NCBI GenBank assembly: GCA_947650365.1
Contig: OX393551.1
Span: 2,004,001 to 2,068,000 of the forward strand
From: Chamaelirium japonicum
Lineage: Eukaryota; Streptophyta; Magnoliopsida; Liliales; Melanthiaceae
DNA: 64,000 nt
Direction: 5' to 3'
Shown here: positions 1 through 13,798 of the stretch, piece by piece
Layout of the letters: each line of letters opens with the position of its first letter
Position numbering within the stretch: the first letter of the stretch is position 1
Made by a program: the position numbers and the translations under genes
The notes under the pieces: model-generated
Told to the model about the DNA's origin: nothing
The model's database searches: none
Seen by the model: only the letters and a program-made list of their open reading frames with translations

Positions 1-139
1 ATCCATTCTAATTCCTTCGTACGATCCATTCTAATTCATTCGTACAATCCATTCTAATTCATTCGCACGATCCATTCTAATTCATTCGTACGATCCATTC
101 TATTTCATTCATACGATCCATTCTAATTCATTCATACGA
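1..139 (-). repeat. C-type block
   Basis: About six monomers; the window opens inside the array. It ends at a GATC-centred fold-back seam (138-141) with near-perfect arms on both sides. Confidence 0.9.
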
Positions 140-1330
140 TCGTATGAATGAAATAGAATGGATCGTACGAGGGAATTAGAATGGATCGTACGAAGGAATT
201 AGAATAGATAGTACGAATGAATTAGAATGGATACCTTCGTGCAAATGAATTAGAATGGATCGTACGAATGAGTAAGAATGGATCGTACGAATGAAATAGA
301 ATGGATCGTATGCATGAATTAGAATGGATCGTGCAAATGAATTAGAATGGATCGTACGAATGAATTAGAATGGATCGTACGAAGGAATTAGAATGGATCG
401 TATGAATGAATTTGAATGGATAGTACGAATGAATTAGAATGGATCGTACGAATGAATTAGAATGGATCGTATGAATGAATTAGAATGGATCGTGCGAATG
501 AATTAGAATGGATCGTGCGAATGAATTAGAATGGATCGTATGAATGAATTAGAATGGATCGTACGAATGAATTAGAATGGGTCGTACGAATGAATTAGAA
601 TGGATCGTACGAATGAGTAAGAATGGATCATACGAATGAGTAAGAATGGATCGTACGAATGAAATAGAATGGATCGTATGAATGAATTAGAATGGATCGT
701 GCGAATAAATTAGAATGGATTGTACGAATGAATTAGAATGGATCGTACGAATGAATTAGAATGGATACATTCGTGCGAATGAATTACAATGGATCATATG
801 AATGAATTAGAATGGATCGTTTGAGTGAATGCGAATGGATCGTGCGAATGAATTAGAATGGATCATACAAATGAATTAGAATAGATTGTGCGAATGAATT
901 AAAATAGATCGTACGAATGAATTAGATTGGATCGTACGAATGAATTAGAATGGATCGTACGAATGAGTAAGAATGGATTGAATTAGAATGAATTAGAATG
1001 GATACATTCATGCAAAAGAATTAGAATGGATCGTACGAATGAAATAGAATGGATCGTACGAATGAATTAGAATGGATCGTACGAATAAATTAGAATGGAT
1101 TGAATTAGAATGGATCGTACGATAAGAATGGATCGTACGAATGAAATAGAATAGATTGTATGAATGAATTAGAATGGATCGTGCGAATGAATTAGAATGG
1201 ATCGTGCGAATGAATTAGAATGGATTGTATGAATGAATTAGAATGGATCGTGCGAATGAATTAGAATGCGAATGAATTAGAATGGATCGTATGAATGAAT
1301 TAGAATGGGTCGTACGAATGAATTAGAATG
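140..1330 (+). repeat. G-type block with T-arm piece
   Basis: The T marker ATACCTTCGTGCAAATG lies near 230. Short 15-bp units (GGATTGAATTAG) occur near 975 and 1100, and a GATAAG short unit near 1123. Confidence 0.9.
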
Positions 1331-1348
1331 GATACACGATCCAGATCC
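1331..1348 (+). repeat. J4 seam, direct
   Basis: G-to-C switch reading GATACACGATCCAGATCC, preceded by a GGGTCGTACG monomer. An identical seam is at 38428 and its reverse complement at 62537. Confidence 0.85.
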
Positions 1349-2479
1349 ATTCTAATTCATTCGTACGATCCATTCTAATTCATTCGCACGATCCATTCTA
1401 ATTCATTAATACGATCCAATCTAATTCATTCATACGATCTATTCTAATTCATTCGCACGAATATATCCTTTCTAATTCATTCGTACGATCCAAATTCATT
1501 TATCCGTACGATCTATTCTATTTCATTCGTACGATCCATTCTTATCGTACGATCCATTCTAATTCAATCCATTCTAATTCATTCGTACGATCCATTCTAA
1601 TTCATTCGTACAATCCATTCTATTTCATTCGTACGATCCATTCTAATTCATTCGCACGATCCATTCTAATTCATTCATACGATCCATTCGTACGACCCAT
1701 TCTAATTCATTCGTAGGATCCATTCTAATTCATTCATACGATCCATTCTATTTCATTCGTACGATCCATTCTTACTCATTCGTACGATCAATTCTAATTC
1801 ATTAGCATGATCCATTCTAATTCATTCGTACGATCTATTCTATTTCATTCGTACAATCCATTCTTACTCAATCATATGATCCATTCTAATTCATTCGCAC
1901 GAATGTATCCATTCCAATTCATTCGTACGATCCATTCTAATTCATTCGCACAATCTATTCTAATTCATTCGTACGATCAATTCTAATTCATTAGCATGAT
2001 CCATTCTAATTCATTCGTACGATCTATTCTATTTCATTCGTACAATCTATTCTTACTCAATCGTATGATCAATTCTAATCCATTCGCACAATCTATTCTA
2101 ATTCATTCGTACGATCCATTCTATTTCATTCGTACGATCCATTCTAATTCATACGATCCATTCTATTTCATTCATACGATCCATTTTACTTCATTCGCAC
2201 GATCCATTCTAATTCATTCGTACTATCCATTCTAATTCCTTCGAACGATCCATTCTAATTCATTCGCACGATCCATTCTAATTCATTCATACGATCCATT
2301 TTAATTCATTCATACGATCCATTCTAATTCATTCGTATGATCCATTCTAATTCATTCGTACGATTCATTCTAATTCAATCCATTCTAATTCATTCGTATG
2401 ATCCATTCTTACTCATTCGTACGATCCATTCTAATTCATTCATACGATCCATTCTAATTCATTCGTACTATCCATTCTA
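1349..2479 (-). repeat. C-type block with S signature
   Basis: It carries a partial S signature near 1826-1890 and a fuller one at 1996-2235, suggesting a local duplication. It ends at the seam CCATTCTAATGGATCG. Confidence 0.9.
1996..2235 (-). repeat. S signature copy (C-type)
   Basis: About ten monomers in a fixed order, with TTACTCAATCG, AATCCATTCGCACAATC and the 19-bp AATTCATACGATCC unit as markers. One frame is open for 79 codons by periodicity alone; it is not a gene. Confidence 0.85.
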
Positions 2480-4107
2480 ATGGATCGTACGAATGAATTA
2501 GAATAGATCGTACGAATGAATTAGAATGGATCATGCTAATGAATTAGAATGGATCGTACGAAGGAATTAGAATGGATCGTACGAATGAATTAGAATGGAT
2601 CGTACGAATGAATTAGAATGGATTGAATTAGAATAAATCGTACGAATGAATTAGAATGAATCATACCGTACGAATGAATTAGAATGGATCATACGAATGA
2701 AATAGAATGGATCGTATGAATGAATTAGAATGGATCGTGCGAATGAATTAGAATGGATCGTACGAATGAATTAGAATAGATCGTACGAATGAATTAGAAT
2801 GGATCATGCTAATGAATTAGAATTGATCGTACGAATGAATTAGAATAGATTGTGCGAAATATTAGAATGGATCGTACGAATGAATTGGAATGGATACATT
2901 CGTGCGAATGAATTAGAATGGATCGTATGAATGAATTAGAGTGGATACATTCGTACAAATGAATTAGGATGGATCGTATGAATGAATTATAGTGGATACA
3001 TTCGTACGAATAAATTAGAATGGATCGTATGAATGAATTAGAATGGATCGTACGAATGAATTAGAATGGATCGTATGAATGAATTAGAATGGATCGTGCG
3101 AATGAATTAGAATGGATCGTACGAATGAAATAGAATGGATCGTATGAATGAATTAGAATGGATCGTGCGAATGAATTAGAATGGATCGTACGAATGAATT
3201 AGAATAGATCGTACGAATGAATTAGAATGGATCATGCTAATGAATTGGAATTGATCGTACGAATGAATTAGAATAGATTGTGCGAATGAATTAGAATGGA
3301 TCGTACGAATGAATTGGAATGGATACATTCGTGCGAATGAATTAGAATGGATCGTATGAATGAATTAGAGTGGATACATTCGTACAAATGAATTAGGATG
3401 GATCGTATGAATGAATTAGAGTGGATACATTCGTACGAATGAATTAGAATAGATTGTGCGAATGAATTAGAATGGATCGTACAAATGAATTAGAATGGAT
3501 CGTACAAAGGAATTAGAATGGAATGGATAGTACGAATGAATTAGAATGGATACCTTCGTGCAAATGAATTAGAATGGATCGCACGAATGAGTAAGAATGG
3601 ATCGTACGAATGAAATAGAATGGATCATATGAATGAATTAGAATGGATCGTACGAATGAATTAGAATGGATACATTCGTGCGAATGAATTAGAATGGATC
3701 ATACGAATGAATTAGAATGGATTCATTCGTGCGAATGAATTAGAATGGATCGTACGAATGAGTAAGAATGGATCGTACGAATGAATTAGAATGGATTGAA
3801 TTAGAATGAATCGTACGAATGAATTAGAATGGATCATACGACGGAATTAGAATGGATCGTACGAATTAATTAGAATGGATCGTGCGAATGAATTAGAATG
3901 GATCGAACGAATGAATTAGAATGGATACATTCGTGCAAAAGAATTAGAATGGATTGTATGAATGAATTAGAATGGATCGTGCGAATGAATTAGAATGGAT
4001 CGTACGAATGAATTAGAATGGATCATACGACGGAATTAGAATGGATCGTACGAATGAATTGGAATGGATCGTATTAATGAATTAGAATGGATCGTGCGAA
4101 TGCATTA
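2480..4107 (+). repeat. G-type block with direct duplication
   Basis: A piece of about 250 bp near 2.76-3.02 kb is repeated at 3.18-3.44 kb, offset about 428 bp; shared rare marks are CATGCTAATG and TTAGGATGG. A T marker lies near 3550. Confidence 0.9.
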
Positions 4108-4388
4108 GATCCATTCTAATTCATTCGTACGACCCATTCTAATTCATTCGCACGATCCATTCTAATTCATTCATACGATCCATTCTATTTCATTCGTATG
4201 ATCCATTCTAATTCATTCGTACGGTATGATTCATTCTAATTCATTCGTTCGATTCATTCTAATTCAATCCATTCTAATTCATTCGTACGATCCATTCTAA
4301 TTCATTCGTACGATCCATTCTAATTCCTTCGTACGATCCATTCTAATTCATTCGTACGATCCATTCTAATTCATTCGCACGATCCATT
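4108..4388 (-). repeat. C-type block
   Basis: It contains the GTACGGTATGATTC mark and a 15-bp short unit (ATTCAATCC), both typical of the T arm in C orientation. Confidence 0.9.
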
Positions 4389-4398
4389 GAATTAGAAT
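4389..4398 (+). repeat. G-type remnant
   Basis: Less than one monomer (AATTAGAATG) before an inverted J1 seam; the smallest block in the window. Confidence 0.75.
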
Positions 4399-4418
4399 GG
4401 ATACATTCGTGCGAATCC
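4399..4418 (-). repeat. J1 seam, inverted
   Basis: GGATACATTCGTGCGAATCC, the exact reverse complement of the direct J1 seam. Confidence 0.85.
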
Positions 4419-4477
4419 ATTTTATTACATTCGTACGATCCATTCTAATTCATTCGCACGATCCATTATAATTCATT
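4419..4477 (-). repeat. C-type short block
   Basis: About two and a half monomers, closed by a TTCGAA-centred fold-back at about 4476-4481. Confidence 0.85.
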
Positions 4478-6081
4478 CGAATGAATTAGAATGGATCGTA
4501 CGAATGAATTAGAATGGATCGTATGAATGAATTAGAATGCATTGTGCAAATGAATTAGAATGGATCGTACGAATGAATTAGAAAGGATACATTCGTGCGA
4601 ATGAATTAGAATGGATCGTATGAGTGTGAATGAATTAGAATGGATCGTACGAATGAATTAGAATGGATCGTACGAATGAATTGGAATGGTTCGTACGAAT
4701 GAAATAGAATGGACCGTATGAATGAATTAGAATGGATCGTACGAATGAAATAGAATGGATTCGCACGAATGAATTAGAATGGATCGTTCGAATGAATTAG
4801 AATAGATTGTGCGAATGAATTAGAATGGATCGTACGAATGAATTAGAAAGGATATATTCGTGCGCATGAATTAGAATAGATCGTATGAATGAATTAGATT
4901 GGATCGTATTAATGAATTAGAATGGATTGTGCGAATGAATTAGAATGGATCGTACGAATGAATTAGAATGGATACATTCATGCGAATGAATTAGAATGGA
5001 TCGTATGAATGAATTAGAATCGATCGTACGAATGAATTAGAATGGATCATGCGAATGAATTAGAATGGATCGTGCGAATGAATTAGAATGGATCGTACGA
5101 ATGAAATAGAATGGATTGTACGAATGAGATAGAATGGATCGTACGAATGAATTAGAATGGATACATTCATGCGAATGAATTAGAATAGATCATACGAATG
5201 AATTAGAATGTATTCATTCGTACGAATGAATTAGAATGGATCGTACGAATGAATTAGAATGGATTGAATTAGAATGAATCGTACGAATGAATTAGAATGG
5301 ATCGTACGAATGAATTAGAATGGATCGTACGAATGAATTAGAATGGATTGAATTAGAATGAATCATACGAATGAATTAGAATGAATCGTATGAATGAATT
5401 AGAATGGATCGTATCAATGAATTAGATTGGATCGTATTAATGAATTAGAATGGATCGTGCGAATGAATTAGAATGGATCGTGCGAATGAATTAGAATGGA
5501 TCGTACGAATGAATTAGATTGGATCGTATTAATGAATTAGAATGGATCGTGCGAATGAATTAGAATGGATCGTACGAATGAATTAGAATGGATCGTACGA
5601 ATGACTTAGAATGGATCGTTCGAATGAATTAGAAGAGATTGTGCGAATGAATTAGAATGGATAGTACGAATGAATTAGAATGGATCCCTTCGTGCAAATG
5701 AATTAGAATGGATCGTACGAATGAGTAAGAATGGATCGTATGAATGAAATAGAATGGATCGTATGAATGAATTAGAATGGATCGTACGAAGGAATAAGAA
5801 TGGATGTACGAATGAATTAGAATGGATACCTTCGTGCAAATGAATTAGAATGGATCGTACGAATGAGTAAGAATGGATCGTACGAATGAAATAGAATGGA
5901 TCGTATGAATGAATTAGAATGGATCGTGCGAATGAATTAGAATGGATCGTACGAATGAATTAGAATAGATTGTGCGAATGAATTAGAATGGATCGTACGA
6001 ATGAATTAGAATGGATCGTATGAATGAATTAGAATGGATCGTGCGAATGAATTAGAATGGATCGTACGAATGAAATAGAAT
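4478..6081 (+). repeat. G-type block
   Basis: Outer T-arm pieces (GAGATAGAATGG with CATTCATGCG) occur near 5125-5175. T markers are near 5681 (variant ATCCCTTCG) and 5826, about 145 bp apart, indicating another small duplication. Confidence 0.9.
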
Positions 6082-6101
6082 GGATTCGCACGAATGTATC
6101 C
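6082..6101 (+). repeat. J1 seam, direct
   Basis: GGATTCGCACGAATGTATCC. The C-type side joins a TCTCATTCGTACAATCC segment instead of the usual S arm. Confidence 0.85.
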
Positions 6102-6370
6102 GTTCTAATTCATTCGTACGATCCATTCTATCTCATTCGTACAATCCATTCTATTTCCTTCGTACGATCAATTCTAATTCATTCATACGATCCATTCTAA
6201 TTTATTCGCACGATCCATTCTAATTCATTCATACGATCCATTCTAATTCATTCATATGATCCATTCTAATTCATTCGCACGATCCATTCTAATTCATTCG
6301 CACGATCCATTCTAATTCATTCGCACGATCCATTCAAATTCATTCACCCAATCCATTCTAATTCATTCGT
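6102..6370 (-). repeat. C-type block
   Basis: About twelve monomers. It ends in a perfect 32-bp palindrome, 6355-6386, centred on CGTACG. Confidence 0.9.
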
Positions 6371-7793
6371 ACGAATGAATTAGAATAGATCGTATCAATG
6401 AATTAGAATGGATATGAATGGATCGTATGAATGAGTAAGAATGGATCGAACGAATGAAATAGAATGGATTGTATGAATGAATTAGAATGGATCATACGAA
6501 TGAATTAGAATGGATTCATTCGTGCGAATGAATTAGAATGGATCGTACGAATGTGTAAGAATGGATCATACGAATGAAATAGAATGGATCGTACGTATCA
6601 ATTAGAATGGATACATTTATGGGAATGAATTAGAATGGATCGTACGAAGGAATTAGAATGGATCTTACGAAGGAATTAGAATGGATCGTACAAAGGAATT
6701 AGAATGGATCGTGCGAATAAATTAGAATGGATCGTATGAATGAATTAGAATGGATCGTACGAATGAAATAGAATGGATTGTACGAATGAGATAGAATGGA
6801 TCGTACGAATGACTTAGAATGGATAATTCAAGCGAATGAATTAGAATGGATCATACGAATGAATTAGAATGGATTCATTCGTGCGAATGAATTAGAATGG
6901 ATCGTACGAATGAGTAAGAATGGATCGTACGAATGAATTAGAATGGATTGAATTAGAATGAATCGTACGAATGAATTAGAATGGATCGTATGAATGAATT
7001 AGAATGGATCGTACGAATGAATTAGAATAGATTGAATTAGAATGAATCATACGAATGAATTAGAATGAATCATACCGTACGAATGAATTAGAATGGATCA
7101 TACAAAGGAATTAGAATGGATCGTACGAATGAATTAGGATGGATCGTACGAATGAATTAGAATGGATCGTACGAAGGAATTAGAATGGATCGTACGAAGG
7201 AATTAGAATGGATAGTACGAATGAATTAGAATGGATACCTTCGTGCAAATGAATTAGAATGGATCATACGAATGAGTAAGAATGGATCGTACGAATAAAA
7301 AAGAATGGATCATTCGGTTCGAATGAATTAGAATAGATTATGCGAATTAATTAGAATGGATCGTACGAATGAATTAGAAAGGATATATTTGTGCGAATGA
7401 ATTAGAATAGATCGTATGAATGAATTAGATTGGATCGTATTAATGAATTAGAATGGATCGTGCGATCGAATTAGAATGGATCGTACGAATGAATTAGAAT
7501 GGATAGATTCGTGCGAATGAATTTGAATGGATCGTACGAAGGAATTAGAATGGATACATTCGTGCTAATGAATTAGGATGGATCGTATGAATGAATTAGA
7601 ATAGATTGTGCAAGTAAGAATGGATCGTACGAATGAATTAGAATGGATTGAATTAGAATGGATCGTACGAATGAATTAGAATGGATCGTATGAATTAGAA
7701 TGGATCGTGCGAATGAATTAGAACGGATTGTACGAATGAATTAGAATGGATTTTATGAATGAATTAGAATGGATCGTACGAATAAATTAGAAT
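6371..7793 (+). repeat. G-type block
   Basis: Holds the ATACCGTACG mark near 7073 and a T marker near 7236. Confidence 0.9.
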
Positions 7794-7813
7794 GGATACA
7801 TTTGTGCGAATCC
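7794..7813 (-). repeat. J1 seam, inverted
   Basis: GGATACATTTGTGCGAATCC, one change (C to T at a CpG) from the other inverted copies. Confidence 0.85.
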
Positions 7814-8459
7814 ATTCTATTTCATTCGTAAGATCCATTCTAATTCATTCGCACGATCCATTCTAAATCATTCATACGATCCATTCTAATTCCTTCGTAC
7901 GATCCATTCTAATTCATTCGTACGATCCATTCTAATTCATGCATACGATCCATTCTAATTCATTCGTACGATCCATTCTAATTCATTCGTACGATCCATT
8001 CTAATTCATTCGTACGATCCATTCTAATTCATTCGCACAATCTATTCTAATTCATTCGTACGATCTATTCTAATTCATTCGCACGATCCATTCTAATTCA
8101 TTCATACGATCCATTCTAATTCATTCATACGATCCATTCTACGATCCATTCTAATTCATTCGTACGTTCCATTCTAATTCATTAGCACGATCAATGCTAA
8201 TTCATTCGTACGATTCATTCTAATTCAATCCATTCTAATTCATTCATACGATCCATTCTAATTCATTCGTACGATCCATTCTAATTCATTCGTACGATCC
8301 ATTCTAATTCATTCGTACGATCCATTCTTATTCATTCGCACAATCCATTCTAATTCATTCGTACGATCCATTCTAATTCATTCGCACGAATGTATCCATT
8401 CTAATTCATTCGTACGATCCATTCTAATTCCTTCGTGCGATCCATTCTAATTCCTTCGT
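7814..8459 (-). repeat. C-type block
   Basis: About 28 monomers, ending at a CGTACG-centred fold-back at 8457-8462. Confidence 0.9.
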
Positions 8460-9864
8460 ACGAATGAATTTGAATGGATACCTTCGTGCGAATGAATTAG
8501 AATGGATCGTATGAATGAAATAGAATGGATCGTACGAATGAATTAGAATGGATCGTGCGAATGAATTAGAATGGATCGTACGAATGAAATAGAATGGATA
8601 CATTCGTGCAAATGAATTAGAATGGATCATATGAATGAATTAAAATGGATCGTTTGAGTGAATGCGAATGGATCGTGCGAATGAATTAGAATGGATCGTA
8701 CGAATGAATTAGAATGGATCATGCGAATGAATTAGAATGGATCGTGCGAATGAATTAGAATGGATCGTATTAATGAATTAGAATGGATCGTGCGAATGAA
8801 TTGGAATGGATCGTACGAATTAGTAAGAATGGATCGTGCGAATGAAATAGAATGGATCGTATGAATGAATTAGAATGGATCGTGCGAATGAATTAGAATG
8901 GATCGTACGAATGAATTAGAATGGATTGAATTAGAATGAATCGTACGACTGAATTAGAATGAATCATACCGTACGAATGAATTAGCATGGATAATACGAA
9001 GGAATTAGAATGGATCGTACGAATGAATTAGAATGGATCGTACGAATGAATTAGAATGGATCGTACGAAGGAATTAGAATGGATCGTACGAATGAATTAG
9101 AATGGATCGTACGAATGAATTAGAATGGATCGTACGAAGGAATTAGAATGGATCGTACGAAGGAATTAGAATGGATAGTACGAATGAATTAGAATGGATA
9201 CCTTCGTGCAAATGAATTAGAATGGATCGCACGAATGTGTAAGAATGGATCATACGAATGAAATAGAATGGATCGTATGAATGAATTAGAATGGATCGTA
9301 CGAATGAATTAGAATAGATATATTCGTGCGAATGAATTAGAATGGATCATACGAATGAATTAGAATGGATTCATTCGTGCGAATGAATTAGAATGGATCG
9401 TACGAATGAGTAAGAATGGATCGTACGAATGAATTAGAATGGATTGAATTAGAATGAATCGTACGAATGAATTAGAATGGATCATACGACGGAATTAGAA
9501 TGGATCGTACGAATGAATTAGAATGGATCGTATTAATGAATTAGAATGGATCGTGCGAATGCATTAGATTGGATCGTGCGAATGAATTAGAATGGATCGT
9601 ATGAATGAATTAGAATGGATCGAACGAATGAATTAGAATGGATACATTCGTGCAAAAGAATTAGAATGGATTGTATGAATGAATTAGAATGGATCGTGCG
9701 AATGAATTAGAATGGATCGTACGAATGAATTAGAATGGATCATACGACGGAATTAGAATGGATCGTACGAATGAATTAGAATGGATCGTATTAATGAATT
9801 AGAATGGATCGTGCGAATGCATTAGATTGGATCGTGCGAATGAATTAGAATGGATCGTACGAAT
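8460..9864 (+). repeat. G-type block
   Basis: Marks seen: the GAGTGAATGCGAATGG unit near 8655, ATACCGTACG near 8965, and T markers near 8477 and 9198. Two copies of GCATTAGATTGG near 9558 and 9816 show a direct duplication of about 258 bp. Confidence 0.9.
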
Positions 9865-9883
9865 GAATTCGAATGTATCCTTT
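9865..9883 (+). repeat. J2 seam, direct
   Basis: GAATTCGAATGTATCCTTT: a G-type end fused to a 28-bp C-type monomer that has lost CACG. Confidence 0.85.
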
Positions 9884-10562
9884 CTAATTCATTCGTACGA
9901 TCCATTCTAATTCATTCGTCCGATCCATTCTAATTCATTCGTACGATCCATTCTAATTCCTTCGTATGATCCATTCTAATTCATTCGTACGGTATGATTC
10001 ATTCTAATTCATTCGTACGATACATTCTAATTCAATCCATTCTAATTCATTCGTACGATCCATTCTAATTCATTCGTACGATCCATTCTAATTCATTCGT
10101 ACGATCCATTCTAATTCATTCGTACGATTCCTTCTAATTCTAATTCATTCGTACGATCCATTCTAATTCCTTCGTACGATCCATTCTAATTCATTCGTAC
10201 GATCCATTCTAATTCATTCGCACGATCTATTCTAATTCATTCGTACGATCCATTCTAATTCATTCGCACGATCCAATCTAATGCATTCGCACGATCCATT
10301 CTAATTCATTAATACGATCCATTCTAATTCATTCGTACGATCCATTCTAATTCCGTCGTATGATCCATTCTAATTCATTCGTACGATCCATTCTAATTCA
10401 TTCGCACGATCCATTCTAATTCATTCATACAATCCATTCTAATTCTTTTGCACGAATGTATCCATTCTAATTCATTCGTTCGATCCATTCTAATTCATTC
10501 GTACGATCCATTCTAATTCATTCGCACGATCTATTCTAATTCATTCGCACGATCCATTCTAA
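9884..10562 (-). repeat. C-type block
   Basis: Contains GTACGGTATGATTC near 9989 and ends at CTAATTAG (10559-10566). Confidence 0.9.
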
Positions 10563-10697
10563 TTAGAATCGATACATTCGTGCAAAAGAATTAGAATGGA
10601 TTGTATGAATGAATTAGAATGGATCGTACGAATGAATTAGAATGGATACATTCGTGCGAAAGAATTAGAATAGATCTTATGAATGAATTAGAATGGA
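10563..10697 (+). repeat. G-type short block
   Basis: About six monomers between a CTAATTAG seam and a GGATCC seam (10695-10700). Confidence 0.88.
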
Positions 10698-10980
10698 TCC
10701 AATCTAATTCATTAGTACGATCGATTCTAATTCATTCATACGATCCATTCTAATTCATTCGCACGAATGTATCCATTCTAATTCATTCGTACGATCCATT
10801 CTAATTCATTCGCACGATCCATTCTAATTCATTCATACGATCCATTCTAATTCATTCATACGATCCATTCTTACTCATTCGTATGATCCATCCTAATTCA
10901 TTTGCACGAAGGTATCCATTCTAATTCATTCGTACGATCCATTCTAATTCATTCGCACGATCCATTCTAATTTATTCGTA
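10698..10980 (-). repeat. C-type block
   Basis: Carries the C-orientation T marker GCACGAAGGTATCC near 10906. Confidence 0.9.
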
Positions 10981-11006
10981 TGTGAGTGGATCGTGTTTTT
11001 TCGTGC
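10981..11006 (+). repeat. J3 spacer, T6 orientation
   Basis: TGTGAGTGGATCGTG, then six T, then CGTGC, between a C-type left arm and a G-type right arm. It is the least monomer-like sequence in the window and would be the loop of a fold-back. Confidence 0.85.
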
Positions 11007-13121
11007 TAATGAATTAGAATGGATCGTACGAATGAATTAGAATGGATACATTCGTGCGAAAGAATTAGAATGGATCATATGAATGAATTAGATTGGATAC
11101 ATTCGTGCAAATGAATTAGAATGGATACATTCATGGGAATGAATTAGACTGGATCGTACAAAGGAATTAGAATGGATCATACGAATGAAATATAATGGGT
11201 CGTACAAAGGAATTAGGATGGATCGTACGAATGAATTAGAATGGATCGTACGAATGAATTAGAATGGATTGAATTAGAATGAATCGTACGATTGAATTAG
11301 AATGAATCGTACGAATGAATTAGAATGGATCGTACGAATGAATTAGAATGGATCGTACGAATGAATTAGAATGGATTGAATTAGAATGAATCGTACGAAT
11401 GAATTAGAATGAATCATACCGTACGAATGAATTAGAATGGATCATACGAAGGAATTAGAATGGATCGTACGAATGAATTAGAATGGATCGTACGAATGAA
11501 TTAGAATGGATCGTACGAAGGAACTAGAATGGATAGTATGAATGAATTAGAATGGATACCTTCGTGCAAATGAATTAGAATGGATCGTACGAATGAGTAA
11601 GAATGGATCGTACGAATGAAATAGAATGGATCGTATGAATGAATTAGAATGGATCGTGCGAATGAATTAGAATGGATCGTACGAATGAATTAGAATAGAT
11701 TGTGCGAATGAATTAGAATGGATCGTATGAATGAATTAGAAAGGATCGTACGAATGAATTAGAATGGATCGTATGAATGAATTAGAATGGATCGTGCGAA
11801 TGAATTAGAATGGATCGAACGAATGAAATAGAATGGATACATTCGTGCAAATGAATTAGAATGGATCATATGAATGAATTAGAATGGATCGTTTGAGTGA
11901 ATGCGAATGGATCGTGCGAATGAATTAGAATGAATTAGAATGGATCGTACGAATGAATTAGAATGGATCGTGCGAATGAATTAGAATGGATCGTGCGAAT
12001 GAATTAGAATGGATCGTATTAATGAAATAGAATGGATCGTGCGAATGAATTAGAATGGATCGTACGAATGAGTAAGAATGGATCGTGCGAATGAAATAGA
12101 ATGGATCGTATGAATGAATTAGAATGGATCGTGCGAATGAATTAGAATGGATCGTACGAATGAATTAGAATGGATTGAATTAGAATGAATCGTACGAATG
12201 AATTAGAATGAATCATACCGTATGAATGAATTAGAATGGATCATACGAAGGAATTAGAATGGATCATACGAATGAATTAGAATGGACCGTACGAATGAAT
12301 TAGAATGGATCGTATGAAGGAATTAGAATGGATCATACGAAGGAATTAGAATGGATAGTACGAATGAATTAGAATGGATACCTTCATGCAAATGAATTAG
12401 AATGGATCGTACGAATGACTAAGAATGGATCGTACGAATGAAATAGAATGGATCGTATGAATGAATTAGAATGGTCGTGCGAATGAATTAGAATGGATCG
12501 TACGAATGAATTAGAATAGATTGTGCGAATGAATTAGAATGGATCGTACGAATGAATTAGAATGGATTGTACGAATGAATTAGAATGGATCGTATGAATG
12601 AATAAGAATGGATCATGCGAATGAATTAGAATGGATCGTACGAATGAAATAGAATGGATTCGCACGAATGTATCCGAATGGATCGTACGAAGGAATTAGA
12701 ATGGATCGTACGAAGGAATTAGAATGGATAGTACGAATGAATTAGAATGGATACCTTCGTGCAAATGAATTAGAATGGATCGTACGAATGAGCAAGAATG
12801 GATCGTACGAATGAAATAGAATGGATCGTATGAATGAATTAGAATGGATCGTGCGAATGAATTAGAATGGATCGTACGAATGAATTAGAATAGATTGTGC
12901 GAATGAATTAGAATGGATCGTACGAATGAATTAGAATGGATCGTATGAATGAATTAAAATGGATCTTATGCATGAATTAGAATGGATCGTGCGAATGAAT
13001 TAGAATGGATCGTACGAATGAATTAGAATGGATCGTACGAAGGAATTAGAATGGATCGTATGAATGAATTAGAATGGATCGTGCGAATGAATTAGAATGG
13101 ATCGTACGAATGAAATAGAAT
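11007..13121 (+). repeat. G-type block with duplicated T arm
   Basis: T markers near 11556, 12378 and 12750. A direct duplication of about 466 bp ends at J1 copies 12656 and 13122. Confidence 0.9.
12656..12675 (+). repeat. J1 seam core without its C-type arm
   Basis: The 20-bp J1 core is present, but G-type sequence (GAATGGATCGTACG) follows at once. A repeat exchange appears to have broken inside the seam. Confidence 0.8.
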
Positions 13122-13141
13122 GGATTCGCACGAATGTATCC
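13122..13141 (+). repeat. J1 seam, direct
   Basis: Usual T arm to the left and S arm to the right (CGCATTCACTCAAACG mark at about 13207). Confidence 0.87.
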
Positions 13142-13402
13142 ATTCTAATTCATTCGTACGATCCATTCTAATTCATTCGTACAATCCATTCTAATTCATT
13201 CGCATGATCCATTCGCATTCACTCAAACGATCCATTCTAATTCATTCATATGATCCATTCTAATTCATTCGCACGAATGTATCCATTCTAATTCATTCGT
13301 ACGATCCATTCTAATTTATTTGTACGAATGTATCCACTCTAATTCATTCATACGATCCATTCTAATTCATTTGTACGAATGTATCCACTCTAATTCGTTC
13401 GT
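13142..13402 (-). repeat. C-type block, start of an S arm
   Basis: The S arm is cut off after about 260 bp at a CGTACG fold-back (13400-13405), before the signature is reached. Confidence 0.88.
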
Positions 13403-13779
13403 ACGAATGAATTAGAATGGATCGTATGAGTGTGAATGAATTAGAATGGATCGTGCGAATGAATTAGAATGGATCGTATTAATGAATTAGAATGGATCGT
13501 ATGAATGGATCGTACGAATGAAATACAATGGATCGTATGAATGAATTAGAATGGATCGTGCGAATGAATTAGAATGGATCGTACGAATGAATTAGAATCA
13601 ATTGTGCGAATGAATTAGAATGGATCGTACGAATGAATTAGAATGGATCGTACGAATGAATTAGAATGGATCGTATGCATGAATTAGAATGGATTGTGCG
13701 ACTGAATTAGAATGGATCGTACGAATGAATTAGAATGGATCGTACGAAGGAATTAGAATGGATCGTACGAATGAATTAG
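13403..13779 (+). repeat. G-type block
   Basis: Its last 260 bp closely match 13949-14193, a local duplication offset about 414 bp. Confidence 0.88.
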
Positions 13780-13798
13780 AAAGGATACATTTGAATTC
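13780..13798 (-). repeat. J2 seam, inverted
   Basis: AAAGGATACATTTGAATTC, reverse complement of J2 with one CpG-type change. Confidence 0.83.

Noticed and set aside
9865-9883. GAATTC at J2 as a cloning or adaptor scar
   Set aside because: It forms naturally where GAATGAATT meets TTCG of the opposite strand, and varies (AAATTC at 26708) with shared flanks in many copies.
10981-11006. J3 T6 run as a transcription terminator
   Set aside because: The run follows no GC-rich hairpin and no gene, is found in both directions, and the setting is eukaryotic satellite.
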